From Lachnospiraceae bacterium UBA7182 (GTDB lineage Bacteria; Bacillota; Clostridia; Lachnospirales; Lachnospiraceae): 37,167 bases of DNA. Below the pieces are notes generated by a model, which saw only the letters and a program-made list of their open reading frames with translations, was not told the DNA's origin and did no database searches. Numbering within the stretch: the first letter of the stretch is position 1; every line of letters begins with the position of its first letter. Below are positions 7,244-14,600 of the stretch, piece after piece. Both the position numbers and the translations under genes were made by a program. The DNA lies in NCBI GenBank assembly GCA_002491115.1, contig DKVI01000058.1, forward strand, positions 1-37,167, in the 5' to 3' direction.

Positions 7244-8449
7244 ATGCTGAATAAAAAATCCGTAGATGATATCAATGTGAAAGGACTGCGCACCCTGGTG
7301 CGCTGCGATTTTAATGTACCTTTAAAAGACGGAAAGATCACAGACGAGAACCGCCTGGTGGCGGCGCTTCCCACGATCAAAAAACTGATTGCCGACGGGG
7401 GCAGAGTGATCCTTTGTTCTCACCTTGGCAAGCCGAAAGGGGAACCGAAGCCGGAACTGTCTCTGGCACCGGTGGCAAAGCGTCTGTCTGAGCTTTTGGG
7501 ACAGGAAGTAAAATTTGCGGCCGATCCGGAAGTCGTTGGTCCTAACGCCAAAGCGGCTGTGGAGGCTATGAAGGACGGAGAGGTGATTCTTCTTGAGAAT
7601 ACCCGTTACCGTGCGGAAGAGACCAAGAACGGAGAGGCTTTCTCCAAAGACCTGGCTTCCCTGGCAGAAGTGTTTGTAAACGACGCTTTTGGTACCGCTC
7701 ACAGGGCGCATTGCTCCAATGTGGGCGTTACAGAATATGTAAAGACTTCGGTAGTCGGTTATCTGATGGAAAAAGAGATCAATTTCCTCGGCAACGCAGT
7801 CAATAATCCGGTGCGTCCCTTTGTAGCGATCCTTGGCGGCGCAAAAGTGGCTGACAAGCTGAACGTAATCTCCAACCTGCTGGAGAAATGCGATACGCTG
7901 ATTATCGGCGGCGGTATGGCTTATACGTTCTTAAAGGCCCAGGGCTGTGAAGTAGGTACTTCTCTGGTGGATGATACAAAACTTGATTACTGCAAAGAGA
8001 TGATTGAGAAAGCAAAGAGCCTTGGAAAGACCATGCTTCTTCCGGTGGATACGGTTGTGGCGGAGGCGTTCCCAAGCCCCATTGACGCCGAGATTAAAGT
8101 TGAGACTGTAAAGAGCAACGAGATACCGGCAGACAGGATGGGTCTGGATATCGGCGAAGAGACAGCCAGACTGTATGCGGACGCTGTGAAATCCGCAAAG
8201 ACTGTCGTATGGAACGGACCCATGGGTGTATTCGAGAATCCCATTCTCGCTAAGGGAACCATTGCGGTTGCCAAATCCCTGGCAGAGACGGACGCTACCA
8301 CGATCATCGGCGGCGGCGATTCCGCAGCGGCAGTCAACACCCTTGGATTCGGCGATAAGATGAGCCATATTTCCACAGGCGGCGGCGCATCTTTGGAATT
8401 CCTCGAAGGAAAAGAACTGCCGGGTGTAGCGGCAGCAAACGACAAATAG
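7244..8449 (+). CDS. pgk: Phosphoglycerate kinase
   Basis: The 401-aa protein is of usual length (about 395-415 aa). It transfers phosphate from 1,3-bisphosphoglycerate to ADP. The motifs are complete: LVRCDFNVPLKDGKI at the N-terminus, LCSHLGKPKG, ENTRY, VNDAFGTAHRAH, ILGGAKVADKL, the nucleotide-site WNGPMGVFE and GGGDSAAAV near the C-terminus. ATG at 7244 follows GAAAGGAG. It lies downstream of gap across a terminator-like hairpin and 30 nt upstream of tpiA, with which it is very probably co-transcribed. Confidence 0.98.
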   Translation: MLNKKSVDDINVKGLRTLVRCDFNVPLKDGKITDENRLVAALPTIKKLIADGGRVILCSHLGKPKGEPKPELSLAPVAKRLSELLGQEVKFAADPEVVGPNAKAAVEAMKDGEVILLENTRYRAEETKNGEAFSKDLASLAEVFVNDAFGTAHRAHCSNVGVTEYVKTSVVGYLMEKEINFLGNAVNNPVRPFVAILGGAKVADKLNVISNLLEKCDTLIIGGGMAYTFLKAQGCEVGTSLVDDTKLDYCKEMIEKAKSLGKTMLLPVDTVVAEAFPSPIDAEIKVETVKSNEIPADRMGLDIGEETARLYADAVKSAKTVVWNGPMGVFENPILAKGTIAVAKSLAETDATTIIGGGDSAAAVNTLGFGDKMSHISTGGGASLEFLEGKELPGVAAANDK

Positions 8450-8479
8450 ATAAAAGAAGATAAAAGGAGAGTGTTTAAA

Positions 8480-9229
8480 ATGGCAAGAAAAAAGATTATC
8501 GCCGGAAACTGGAAGATGAATATGACGCCCACCGAGGCAGTGGAACTGATCAACACATTAAAACCGCTGGTGGCAACGGACGACGCGGACGTGGTGTTCT
8601 GCGTACCCGCCATTGACATCATCCCGGCTATGGAAGCAGCAAAGGGTTCCAACATCCAGATCGGCGCCGAGAATATGTATTTTGAAGAAAAGGGCGCATA
8701 CACCGGAGAGATTTCCCCGGCCATGCTGACCGACGCAGGCGTAAAATATGTGGTTCTGGGACATTCCGAGAGAAGGGAATACTTCGCGGAGACCAACGAG
8801 ACGGTCAATAAAAAGATGCTCAAAGCTTTTGAACACGGTATCACACCGATCATGTGCTGCGGGGAGACTCTGGCGCAGAGAGAGCAGGGCGTGACCATGG
8901 ACTTTATCCGTCAGCAGGTGAAAGTAGGCTTCCTGGGTGTAACCGCGCAGCAGGCAGCTACGGCAGTGATCGCTTATGAGCCCATCTGGGCCATCGGAAC
9001 GGGCAAGACCGCTACCACCGAGCAGGCGCAGGAAGTATGCAAGGGCATCCGCGCGTGCATCGCAGAGATCTACGATCAGGCGACCGCAGACGCAATCCGT
9101 ATCCAGTACGGCGGTTCTGTCAACGCGGCTACCGCTCCGGAGCTGTTCGCGCAGCCGGATATCGACGGCGGCCTGGTAGGCGGCGCGGCCCTCAAGCCGG
9201 ATTTCGGAAAGATTGTCAACTGGAAATAA
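8480..9229 (+). CDS. tpiA: Triosephosphate isomerase
   Basis: The 249-aa TIM barrel interconverts dihydroxyacetone phosphate and glyceraldehyde 3-phosphate. Seen: IIAGNWKMN (catalytic Lys), the catalytic His in VVLGHSERR, the catalytic Glu in AYEPIWAIGTG (loop 6) and the phosphate-binding YGGSVN and GGLVGGAAL. The start is ATG 8480, 9 nt after AAGGAGA; a GTG at 8471 abuts the ribosome site and is unlikely. It is the last gene of the glycolytic block and is followed by a terminator at 9241-9267. Confidence 0.98.
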   Translation: MARKKIIAGNWKMNMTPTEAVELINTLKPLVATDDADVVFCVPAIDIIPAMEAAKGSNIQIGAENMYFEEKGAYTGEISPAMLTDAGVKYVVLGHSERREYFAETNETVNKKMLKAFEHGITPIMCCGETLAQREQGVTMDFIRQQVKVGFLGVTAQQAATAVIAYEPIWAIGTGKTATTEQAQEVCKGIRACIAEIYDQATADAIRIQYGGSVNAATAPELFAQPDIDGGLVGGAALKPDFGKIVNWK

Positions 9230-9240
9230 TCGTTTTTATA

Positions 9241-9267
9241 AAAAGCCGGCTGTTTAGTCGGCTTTTA
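9241..9267 (+). terminator. Terminator after tpiA
   Basis: AAAAGCCGGCT pairs with AGTCGGCTTTT (11 bp with one G-T wobble, loop GTTT), with the 3' arm ending in the T-run. It closes the glycolytic operon, and the secG promoter starts 4 nt later. Confidence 0.85.
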
Positions 9268-9270
9268 TAC

Positions 9271-9299
9271 TTGAAAACTTCTGTGGACTGTGATAGTAT
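9271..9299 (+). promoter_or_regulatory. Promoter of secG
   Basis: TTGAAA (9271-9276), 17 nt spacer, TAGTAT (9294-9299), located between the tpiA terminator and secG. Confidence 0.6.
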
Positions 9300-9342
9300 A
9301 TAACTTGTTTGTACGCGGAACTTATAATAGGAGGTGGGTAAG

Positions 9343-9579
9343 ATGGCGATTTTAAGAACGGTTCTTATGGTCCTGTTTGTTATCATATGTGTTGTGTCTG
9401 TTGTACTGGTGCTGCTTCAGGAAGGCAAGTCCGCAGGACTCGGCGCGATTGCAGGTGCTGCTGAGAGCTACTGGGGCAAGAACAAAGGGCGTTCCATGGA
9501 GGGAAACCTTGTAAAGGGAACGATTGTCCTTGCGGTTCTTTTCTTTGTCCTTGCGATTATTTTGAACTTGAACTTTTAA
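9343..9579 (+). CDS. secG: Preprotein translocase subunit SecG
   Basis: The 78-aa protein has two hydrophobic segments (about residues 5-24 and 54-75), joined by the conserved loop LLQEGKSAGLGAIAG that identifies SecG. SecG is an auxiliary membrane subunit of the SecYEG channel and aids SecA-driven protein export. ATG 9343 is 8 nt after AGGAGG; a GTG at 9334 overlaps the ribosome site. The order secG-rnr-smpB is a classic Firmicutes arrangement. A terminator hairpin lies between secG and rnr. Confidence 0.95.
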   Translation: MAILRTVLMVLFVIICVVSVVLVLLQEGKSAGLGAIAGAAESYWGKNKGRSMEGNLVKGTIVLAVLFFVLAIILNLNF

Positions 9580-9594
9580 TCAGTCAAAGTTTTG

Positions 9595-9625
9595 GGCACT
9601 CTTACAGGTAAGAGTGCCGTTTTTC
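9595..9625 (+). terminator. Hairpin terminator between secG and rnr
   Basis: GGCACTCTTA pairs with TAAGAGTGCC around a CAGG loop (9595-9618), followed by GTTTTTC. The space to rnr (34 nt) holds no clear new promoter, so partial read-through into rnr is likely. Confidence 0.75.
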
Positions 9626-9658
9626 AATTATAGAACAATTTCCGGGGAGGTGCAGAAA

Positions 9659-11776
9659 ATGACAGAAGAACAGCTGGAAAAAAGAAAAAAGACTATATAT
9701 GAACTGATCTGCAGTGATTTTTATGTCCCGATGAAGATCAAAGAACTGGCAGTGTTTTTGGATATCCCCAAAGAGCAGCGGTCAGAACTTACGGAAGTGC
9801 TGGACGCTCTCATGCTCGAAGGAAAGATCGAGGTGTCCCAGAAAGGAAAATACAGGAAAAGCAAAGGGAAATTTCTCACAGGCGTATTTACCGCCCACGC
9901 GAAAGGCTTTGGATTCGTGTCTGTGGAAGGCATGGAAGAAGATATTTTTATCGGCGAAGACGATGTGCATGGAGCCATGCATAAAGATGTGGTCCAGGTA
10001 CTCGTAAAATCCTCCCACGGCGGCAGAAGACAGGAGGGTGTGGTAGAAAAGATACTGACCAGGGGGCTTACGCAGCTTGTGGGGCTCTATCAGGAAAATA
10101 AAAACTTCGGGTTTGTCATCCCGGATAACGACCGTTTCTCCAGAGATATTTTTATTCCCAAAGAACACAATAAAGGAGCCCTGAACGGCCATAAAGTGGT
10201 CGTACTCCTGACAGACTACGGTTCCCAAAGTAAAAACCCCGAAGGGAAGATTATCGAGATCCTGGGGCATATCAGCGATCCCGGGACAGATGTTTTATCC
10301 ATCGTAAAAGGCTACGACCTTCCGGTGGAATTTCCTGAGAAAGTCATGAACCAGGCGGAGCGTATGCCGGATCATATCATAGAGGGCGATTTGCAGGGGC
10401 GTATGGACCTTCGGGATGTACAGATGGTGACCATCGACGGCGAAGACGCCAAAGACCTGGACGATGCCGTTTCCCTTCAGACAGACGGCGACAAATATAT
10501 ACTGGGCGTCCATATTGCGGATGTGGCAAACTATGTGCAGGAGCGAAGCGCCATGGATAAAGAAGCGCTCAAAAGAGGTACATCGGTCTATCTGGTGGAC
10601 CGGGTGATTCCCATGCTGCCCCGCAGACTGTCCAACGGGATCTGCTCTTTAAACGCGGGAGAGGACCGTCTGGCTTTAAGCTGTATCATGACGATAGATA
10701 AAAAAGGAAATGTAACTGACCATATCATAGCGGAAAGCGTCATTCATGTGGATCAGCGTATGACTTACACTTCTGTGGAAAAAGTTCTTGCCGGGAATAA
10801 GGAGGAAACGGAAAAATATAAAACGCTGGTTCCCATGTTCCGGGAAATGTATGAACTGGCGTCCATTCTGCGTCAGAAGAGGGGAAAAAGAGGCTCCATT
10901 GATTTTGATTTCCCGGAGACGAAAGTGGTCCTGGACGCCCAGGGGTATCCGGTGGAGATAAAACCCTATGACCGTAACCGGGCCACCCGCATCATAGAGG
11001 ATTTTATGCTCATTGCCAATGAGACGGTGGCAGAAGATTATTTCTGGCAGGAGATGCCTTTTGTCTACCGCACCCATGACAATCCGGACCCTGACAAAAT
11101 GAGAAAGCTTTCGGCTTTTATCAACAATTTCGGCTACACGATTCGTTTGAAAGACGATGAGGTTCATCCCAAAGAGCTGCAGAAGCTTCTGGCAAAACTG
11201 GAAGGCACGCCGGAAGAAGCGCTGATCAGCCGCCTGACGCTTCGTTCCATGAAGCAGGCAAAATACACGCCGGAGTGTACCGGACATTTTGGCCTGGCTG
11301 CCAAATATTACTGTCATTTCACTTCCCCGATCCGCCGGTATCCGGATCTGCAGATCCACAGGATTATCAAAGATAATCTTCGGGGCAGGATGAATGAAAA
11401 CAGGATAGAGCATTACCGGAATATTCTTACGGAAGTGGCAAGGCAGTCCAGCGAGCGGGAGCGTACGGCCGCCGAAGCGGAGCGGGAGACCGTCAAGCTT
11501 AAAAAAGTCGAATATATGGAAGGACATCTGATGGAGGAATTTGACGGCGTCATATCCGGCGTGACTGCCTGGGGTATCTATGTGGAACTTGAAAATACGG
11601 TCGAAGGTCTGATCCGCGCCGCCTCTTTACAGGGAGATTATTTTGAGTATAATGAAAGTGCGTACGCCATGGTCGGAACCCGCACAGGGAAATCCTATAA
11701 GTTGGGCGAAAAAGTAAAAGTGCGTGTGGCGGGGGCGGACAAGGCAAGCCGTACGATTGATTTTGAATTAGTATGA
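9659..11776 (+). CDS. rnr: Ribonuclease R
   Basis: The 705-aa 3'-to-5' exoribonuclease is of the RNB family. In order: an N-terminal winged-helix-like segment (about residues 8-70), cold-shock domains (about 75-220, with AKGFGFVSV and NFGFVIPDN), the RNB catalytic core from about 255, with the acidic active site in DGEDAKDLDDAVSL and HIADVANYV, and a C-terminal S1 domain (about 625-705, with GVISGVTAWGIYVEL). The lysine-rich tail of E. coli RNase R is missing. It degrades structured RNA and, with SmpB and tmRNA encoded next door, clears mRNAs from stalled ribosomes. The start is ATG 9659 after GGGGAGG; the upstream in-frame codon at 9614 lies in the terminator arm. Confidence 0.97.
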   Translation: MTEEQLEKRKKTIYELICSDFYVPMKIKELAVFLDIPKEQRSELTEVLDALMLEGKIEVSQKGKYRKSKGKFLTGVFTAHAKGFGFVSVEGMEEDIFIGEDDVHGAMHKDVVQVLVKSSHGGRRQEGVVEKILTRGLTQLVGLYQENKNFGFVIPDNDRFSRDIFIPKEHNKGALNGHKVVVLLTDYGSQSKNPEGKIIEILGHISDPGTDVLSIVKGYDLPVEFPEKVMNQAERMPDHIIEGDLQGRMDLRDVQMVTIDGEDAKDLDDAVSLQTDGDKYILGVHIADVANYVQERSAMDKEALKRGTSVYLVDRVIPMLPRRLSNGICSLNAGEDRLALSCIMTIDKKGNVTDHIIAESVIHVDQRMTYTSVEKVLAGNKEETEKYKTLVPMFREMYELASILRQKRGKRGSIDFDFPETKVVLDAQGYPVEIKPYDRNRATRIIEDFMLIANETVAEDYFWQEMPFVYRTHDNPDPDKMRKLSAFINNFGYTIRLKDDEVHPKELQKLLAKLEGTPEEALISRLTLRSMKQAKYTPECTGHFGLAAKYYCHFTSPIRRYPDLQIHRIIKDNLRGRMNENRIEHYRNILTEVARQSSERERTAAEAERETVKLKKVEYMEGHLMEEFDGVISGVTAWGIYVELENTVEGLIRAASLQGDYFEYNESAYAMVGTRTGKSYKLGEKVKVRVAGADKASRTIDFELV

Positions 11777-11789
11777 GGAGAGTCAACCC

Positions 11790-12257
11790 ATGGGAAAAGA
11801 AAGCATAAAACTGATTGCGAATAATAAAAAGGCATATCATGATTATTTTATAGAAGACACTTACGAAGCAGGCATCGCTCTGCATGGTACGGAAGTAAAA
11901 TCCATGCGTATGGGAAAGTGCAGCATCAAAGAATCTTTTATCCGTATTGATAAAGGGGAAGTTTTTGTTCATGGCATGCATGTCAGTCCGTATGAAAAAG
12001 GAAATATTTTTAACCGGGATCCTCTGCGCGTGAAAAAACTTCTGATGCATAAAGGAGAGATTCTTAAAATATCCGGTAAGATCGCGGAAAAAGGCTACAC
12101 CCTGATTCCTCTTAGGGTTTATTTTAAGGGGAGCCTTGTAAAAGTGGAGATCGGGCTGGCGCGAGGTAAAAAATTGTATGACAAACGGGCGGACATTGCG
12201 AAAAAAGATATGCGAAGAGAAGCGGAAAAAGATTTTAAAGTTAAAAATCTGTATTAG
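11790..12257 (+). CDS. smpB: SsrA-binding protein SmpB
   Basis: The 155-aa protein carries the tmRNA to stalled ribosomes. Seen: IANNKKAYHDYFIEDTYEAG, GTEVKSMRMGKCSIKESF and the RNA-binding/tail segment GKKLYDKRADIAKKD followed by a basic C-terminal helix, all standard. It starts 13 nt after rnr behind a GAGGAG site, so the two are co-transcribed. The gene for its partner RNA lies immediately downstream on the opposite strand; the two share a hairpin terminator. Confidence 0.98.
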   Translation: MGKESIKLIANNKKAYHDYFIEDTYEAGIALHGTEVKSMRMGKCSIKESFIRIDKGEVFVHGMHVSPYEKGNIFNRDPLRVKKLLMHKGEILKISGKIAEKGYTLIPLRVYFKGSLVKVEIGLARGKKLYDKRADIAKKDMRREAEKDFKVKNLY

Positions 12258-12283
12258 AAAAAGGAGAGTTGCCTCTCCTTTTT
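12258..12283. terminator. Bidirectional terminator between smpB and ssrA
   Basis: AAAAAGGAGAG (12258-12268) pairs perfectly with CTCTCCTTTTT (12273-12283) around a TTGC loop. It has a T-run on both strands: it begins one base after the smpB stop and four bases beyond the mature tmRNA 3' end. Confidence 0.9.
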
Positions 12284-12286
12284 CAG

Positions 12287-12624
12287 TGGACCTGAGGGGA
12301 ATCGAACCCCTGTCCGAAAGCCCATCCATTGCGGTGTCTTCCATCACAGCCGCTTCTTTGTCATTCCCTCCGCTGCACGCCAAACGGCAGGCTTACAGTT
12401 TCAGTAGCTTCATCATACGCCCGCATGGGCAAAGCTTACCATGCGTCGTTTCCTGCATAGTCGATGCCTGGGTCACAAGGTGCAGGTGCCCTGTGTCAGA
12501 CAGCCGCCGTTAGGCAGCGATTGCTAAATTATCTTCAGCGTTTAATTTTAATTTTGCACCTTAACGCGGTCTCTTCGAATGGCTGCCACAATTTCAAAAC
12601 CCCCGTCGAAACCTTTACAAGCCC
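12287..12624 (-). ncRNA. ssrA: tmRNA (transfer-messenger RNA, SsrA)
   Basis: On the minus strand the 5' end GGGCTTG, followed by TAAAGGTTTCGACGGGGG, pairs as an acceptor stem with CAGGTCC near 12288-12294 (two wobble pairs). The T arm is AGGGG-TTCGATT-CCCCT and the discriminator is A (12287). CCA is not encoded. About 65 nt from the 5' end lies the tag reading frame. The RNA rescues ribosomes stalled on broken messages, with SmpB and RNase R encoded next to it. Size (about 338 nt) is normal and the gene is not split or permuted. Several protein-like reading frames across this region are artefacts of the RNA gene. Ends are predicted to within a few bases. Confidence 0.95.
12510..12557 (-). other. 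tmRNA tag-peptide reading frame
   Basis: Resume codon GCA (12555-12557) opens a frame giving AKLKLNAEDNLAIAA, then TAA (12510-12512). The C-terminal AEDNLAIAA matches typical SsrA degradation tags ending in two alanines. The first residue comes from the alanine charged on tmRNA in the usual scheme, so the exact tag N-terminus is inferred. Confidence 0.85.
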
Positions 12625-12669
12625 GAAAACATGTAAAGTCCGCGTCGGATGAAATCTGCACGCACTCAT

Positions 12670-12698
12670 ATCTTACATGGAATACAACGAAATGTCAA
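12670..12698 (-). promoter_or_regulatory. Promoter of ssrA
   Basis: On the minus strand a perfect TTGACA (12693-12698) is followed after 17 nt by TAAGAT (12670-12675). Transcription would start near 12663, leaving a leader of about 40 nt to be removed by RNase P. Confidence 0.8.
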
Positions 12699-12723
12699 GC
12701 GGCAATTCCTTTTTGGAATCCGG

Positions 12724-12978
12724 TTATGAATTTTGCTTAAGCATTTCCAGGATTTCGTCCGGAGTTTTGCCGGACTGGTTGATCAGTTTGATGATCTCTT
12801 CTTTTTTTTCTTTGTCGGCTTTTTGTCTTGCCAGCTTTTCTTCTTTCAGCTGTTCCTTGTAAGCTGCTTTTAATTCTTCTTTTGCAGCTTTTAATTCCGC
12901 ATCCAGTTTGAGTACTCGTTCATGGATTTTTGCTGCCTTTCCTGTATAGTTTACTGGTTTTCTTACGCCTCTGGCCAT
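12724..12978 (-). CDS. Small charged coiled-coil protein, function unknown
   Basis: This 84-aa protein is very rich in Lys, Glu and Ala. Residues about 15-62 form one long predicted helix or coiled coil (LDAELKAAKEELKAAYKEQL and onward). It ends in a short globular-looking KTPDEILEMLKQNS. The N-terminus MARGVRKPVNYTGKAAKI is basic. I do not recognise a family; a nucleic-acid or ribosome-associated role is possible but only a guess. It has a good AGGAGG site and its own promoter, and lies upstream of ssrA on the same strand, so read-through into ssrA is possible. Confidence 0.8.
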   Translation of the reverse strand: MARGVRKPVNYTGKAAKIHERVLKLDAELKAAKEELKAAYKEQLKEEKLARQKADKEKKEEIIKLINQSGKTPDEILEMLKQNS

Positions 12979-13009
12979 TTATAAAGTCCTCCTTAAACTT
13001 GATAATTAA

Positions 13010-13038
13010 AGAGTATCACCTGCGGCGGCGTTTGTAAA
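13010..13038 (-). promoter_or_regulatory. Promoter of the 84-aa protein gene
   Basis: On the minus strand, TTTACA (13033-13038), 17 nt spacer, TACTCT (13010-13015). The start of transcription would be about 25 nt before the start codon. Confidence 0.5.
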
Positions 13039-13081
13039 CAAAAATTTTCATATTATGAAAAATTTTAATAAGAAATTGAGA

Positions 13082-13110
13082 TTGACACGGCTTTTATCTT
13101 TTTTTATAAT
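13082..13110 (+). promoter_or_regulatory. Consensus promoter of the HPt gene
   Basis: Perfect TTGACA (13082-13087), 17 nt spacer, perfect TATAAT (13105-13110). It predicts strong constitutive transcription of the orphan HPt protein. Confidence 0.85.
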
Positions 13111-13154
13111 AGTATGAAGGAGAACATGCGGTTCATTAGAAGGAGAGAAAGTAT

Positions 13155-13517
13155 ATGGGTTTAAAAGAATGTTATGCAGCCATCGGCGGGGACTATGAAG
13201 GAGTAGTGGGACGTCTGCGCAGCGAAAAGATAGTAAAAAAGTTTGTCCTGAAATTTTTAAACGATGCCAGTTACGATCTTCTGGTCAAATCTCTGGCGGA
13301 AGGAAATTACGAGGAAGCTTTCAGGGCTTCCCATACGATTAAAGGAATCTGCCAGAATCTTGGATTTGGAAAACTGGGAGACTCCAGCAGCCGTCTGACC
13401 GAAGTACTCCGGGGCGGCAGCATTGCGGGTTCGGAAGATCTGGTAGAAGAAGTAAAAGCAGATTATCAAATGACGGCGGACGCCATCCGAAAGTTTGAGG
13501 CAGAATGTGAAGGATAA
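13155..13517 (+). CDS. Stand-alone histidine phosphotransfer (HPt) protein
   Basis: The 120-aa protein is a single HPt four-helix domain with the phospho-accepting His at residue 60 in ASHTIKGICQNLGF. A helical N-terminal cap contains GGDYEGVVGRLRS. HPt proteins pass phosphate between receiver domains in multi-step phosphorelays. No hybrid kinase or partner is adjacent; an orphan response regulator lies 1.1 kb downstream but is separated by a terminator and a gene on the other strand. It is monocistronic: consensus promoter upstream, strong terminator downstream. Confidence 0.9.
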   Translation: MGLKECYAAIGGDYEGVVGRLRSEKIVKKFVLKFLNDASYDLLVKSLAEGNYEEAFRASHTIKGICQNLGFGKLGDSSSRLTEVLRGGSIAGSEDLVEEVKADYQMTADAIRKFEAECEG

Positions 13518-13526
13518 AAAAGACAG

Positions 13527-13567
13527 CCGCACAGAAGACGGGCTTTTCTGTGCGGTGATTTTTTCGG
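13527..13567 (+). terminator. Terminator after the HPt gene
   Basis: CCGCACAGAA (13527-13536) pairs with TTCTGTGCGG (13546-13555), followed by TGATTTTTT. It may also serve the convergent 294-aa gene, whose stop codon lies at 13573. Confidence 0.8.
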
Positions 13568-13572
13568 AAATT

Positions 13573-14457
13573 TTATTCTACTTTTATATCCAGAACAGGA
13601 GCGGAAGCAGTGAGTGAGGGCGCTTTTGCGTAAGCGGCCTGGGCTTTGGCGCGTCTGACGTTGCGGGCTTCCGGGGTTGCTTCCGCTTCCAGGCGTGTCA
13701 TCTTCTGTTGTGTGAGTAACTCCCTGTCTTCTTTTAATTCCGGGTCAGAGGGGTCTGTGCCTTCCATGGCTTCGCCGTCATTATCTTCCGGGCTGGAATC
13801 TGTCCGAATGTCTTCCGGTTTTTCATCGGTCTTATCTTCGATACCAAGTTCTGCTTTCCGTGCTTCTTCCAGATCTTCTTCCGCTTTTTTTCGCTCGGCT
13901 TCTGTGGGGAGTTTCCTGAAAGCGCCGCTTTGGGTGAACTTCTGGTAGGCGTCGTTCATGGCATTGGTTCGCATCAGTTCTTCCATGACCAGCTCTAACT
14001 TTTTCCCTTCGGGAATATGCGGATCGTTTTCAACATTTTTAACGGTGGCCAGTGATGCGGCCGCATGGGACAGTCTCGCCCGCTGCACTTCTTCCCTGGT
14101 CTTGCAGCGTTTCAGTTCCTGCTCATACGCTTCCTGTTCCATTTCAATGTTTTTGGCTTTTCGATAAGTTTCCGGGTCGTTCTCTTTTAAAAATTCCATT
14201 TCGTCGGAAGACAGTTTTTTTCCTGATGCCATCTTTGTGCGGATCTGCTGCATCATCTGCGTGGATTTATCTGTCTTTGGCAGTTCCAGCAAAGCAGTTT
14301 CCGATTCAGAGTCGATGTTTTTGAGTCTGCCGGAAGATGAAGATACAGATTTTCCGGGCGTATAATCCCCGGAGGCTTTTTTCTGCTGCCACTTCATCTG
14401 CATCTTCATGGTCTTTGTATAGGAACCCAAAGTACCGATCATCATCATGTCCATCAT
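13573..14457 (-). CDS. Hypothetical protein, Glu/Lys-rich, function unknown
   Basis: The protein is about 294 aa and largely charged and helical. It has a methionine-rich start (MMDMMMIGTLGSYTKTMKMQ), a central predicted helical part (about residues 75-200) and an acidic disordered stretch (about 205-245, EDKTDEKPEDIRTDSSPEDN), then an Ala-rich C-terminus. There is no signal peptide, transmembrane segment or catalytic motif. I recognise no family. The frame opens at a GTG at 14466 that sits inside the ribosome site; the ATGs at 14457 or 14454 after GGGGGTG are the likely start. It is convergent with the HPt gene and divergent from the response regulator. Confidence 0.75.
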   Translation of the reverse strand: MMDMMMIGTLGSYTKTMKMQMKWQQKKASGDYTPGKSVSSSSGRLKNIDSESETALLELPKTDKSTQMMQQIRTKMASGKKLSSDEMEFLKENDPETYRKAKNIEMEQEAYEQELKRCKTREEVQRARLSHAAASLATVKNVENDPHIPEGKKLELVMEELMRTNAMNDAYQKFTQSGAFRKLPTEAERKKAEEDLEEARKAELGIEDKTDEKPEDIRTDSSPEDNDGEAMEGTDPSDPELKEDRELLTQQKMTRLEAEATPEARNVRRAKAQAAYAKAPSLTASAPVLDIKVE

Positions 14458-14600
14458 AAGTATCACCCCCTGTTTTAAATAATACTCTGATTATTATATC
14501 GTCGTTTTACAAAAAAATATAATTGTCTCTTTTGTTCACAAAACAAACATAATTCATTGTTATAATAAACAGCAGAAAATGAAAAGGCAGGAGCACTGTG

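Noticed and set aside
7987..8898. Long minus-strand reading frame (303 codons) across pgk and tpiA
   Set aside because: It is antisense to two intact glycolytic genes, has a low-complexity Ser/Ala-rich translation and no ribosome site. It is a by-product of biased codon use.
10676..11527. Long minus-strand reading frame inside rnr
   Set aside because: It is a shadow of the rnr coding frame with no recognisable protein features.
12287..12320. A tRNA gene suggested by the T-arm sequence
   Set aside because: The T arm and acceptor end belong to the tmRNA; no D or anticodon arm is found in the proper place. No other tRNA was noticed.
11550..12383. Minus-strand reading frame of 277 codons across smpB and the tmRNA 3' part
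   Set aside because: It runs through the rnr end, smpB, the terminator and tmRNA; no protein signature.
12464..12652. Plus-strand small reading frame
   Set aside because: It lies within the tmRNA gene on the opposite strand.
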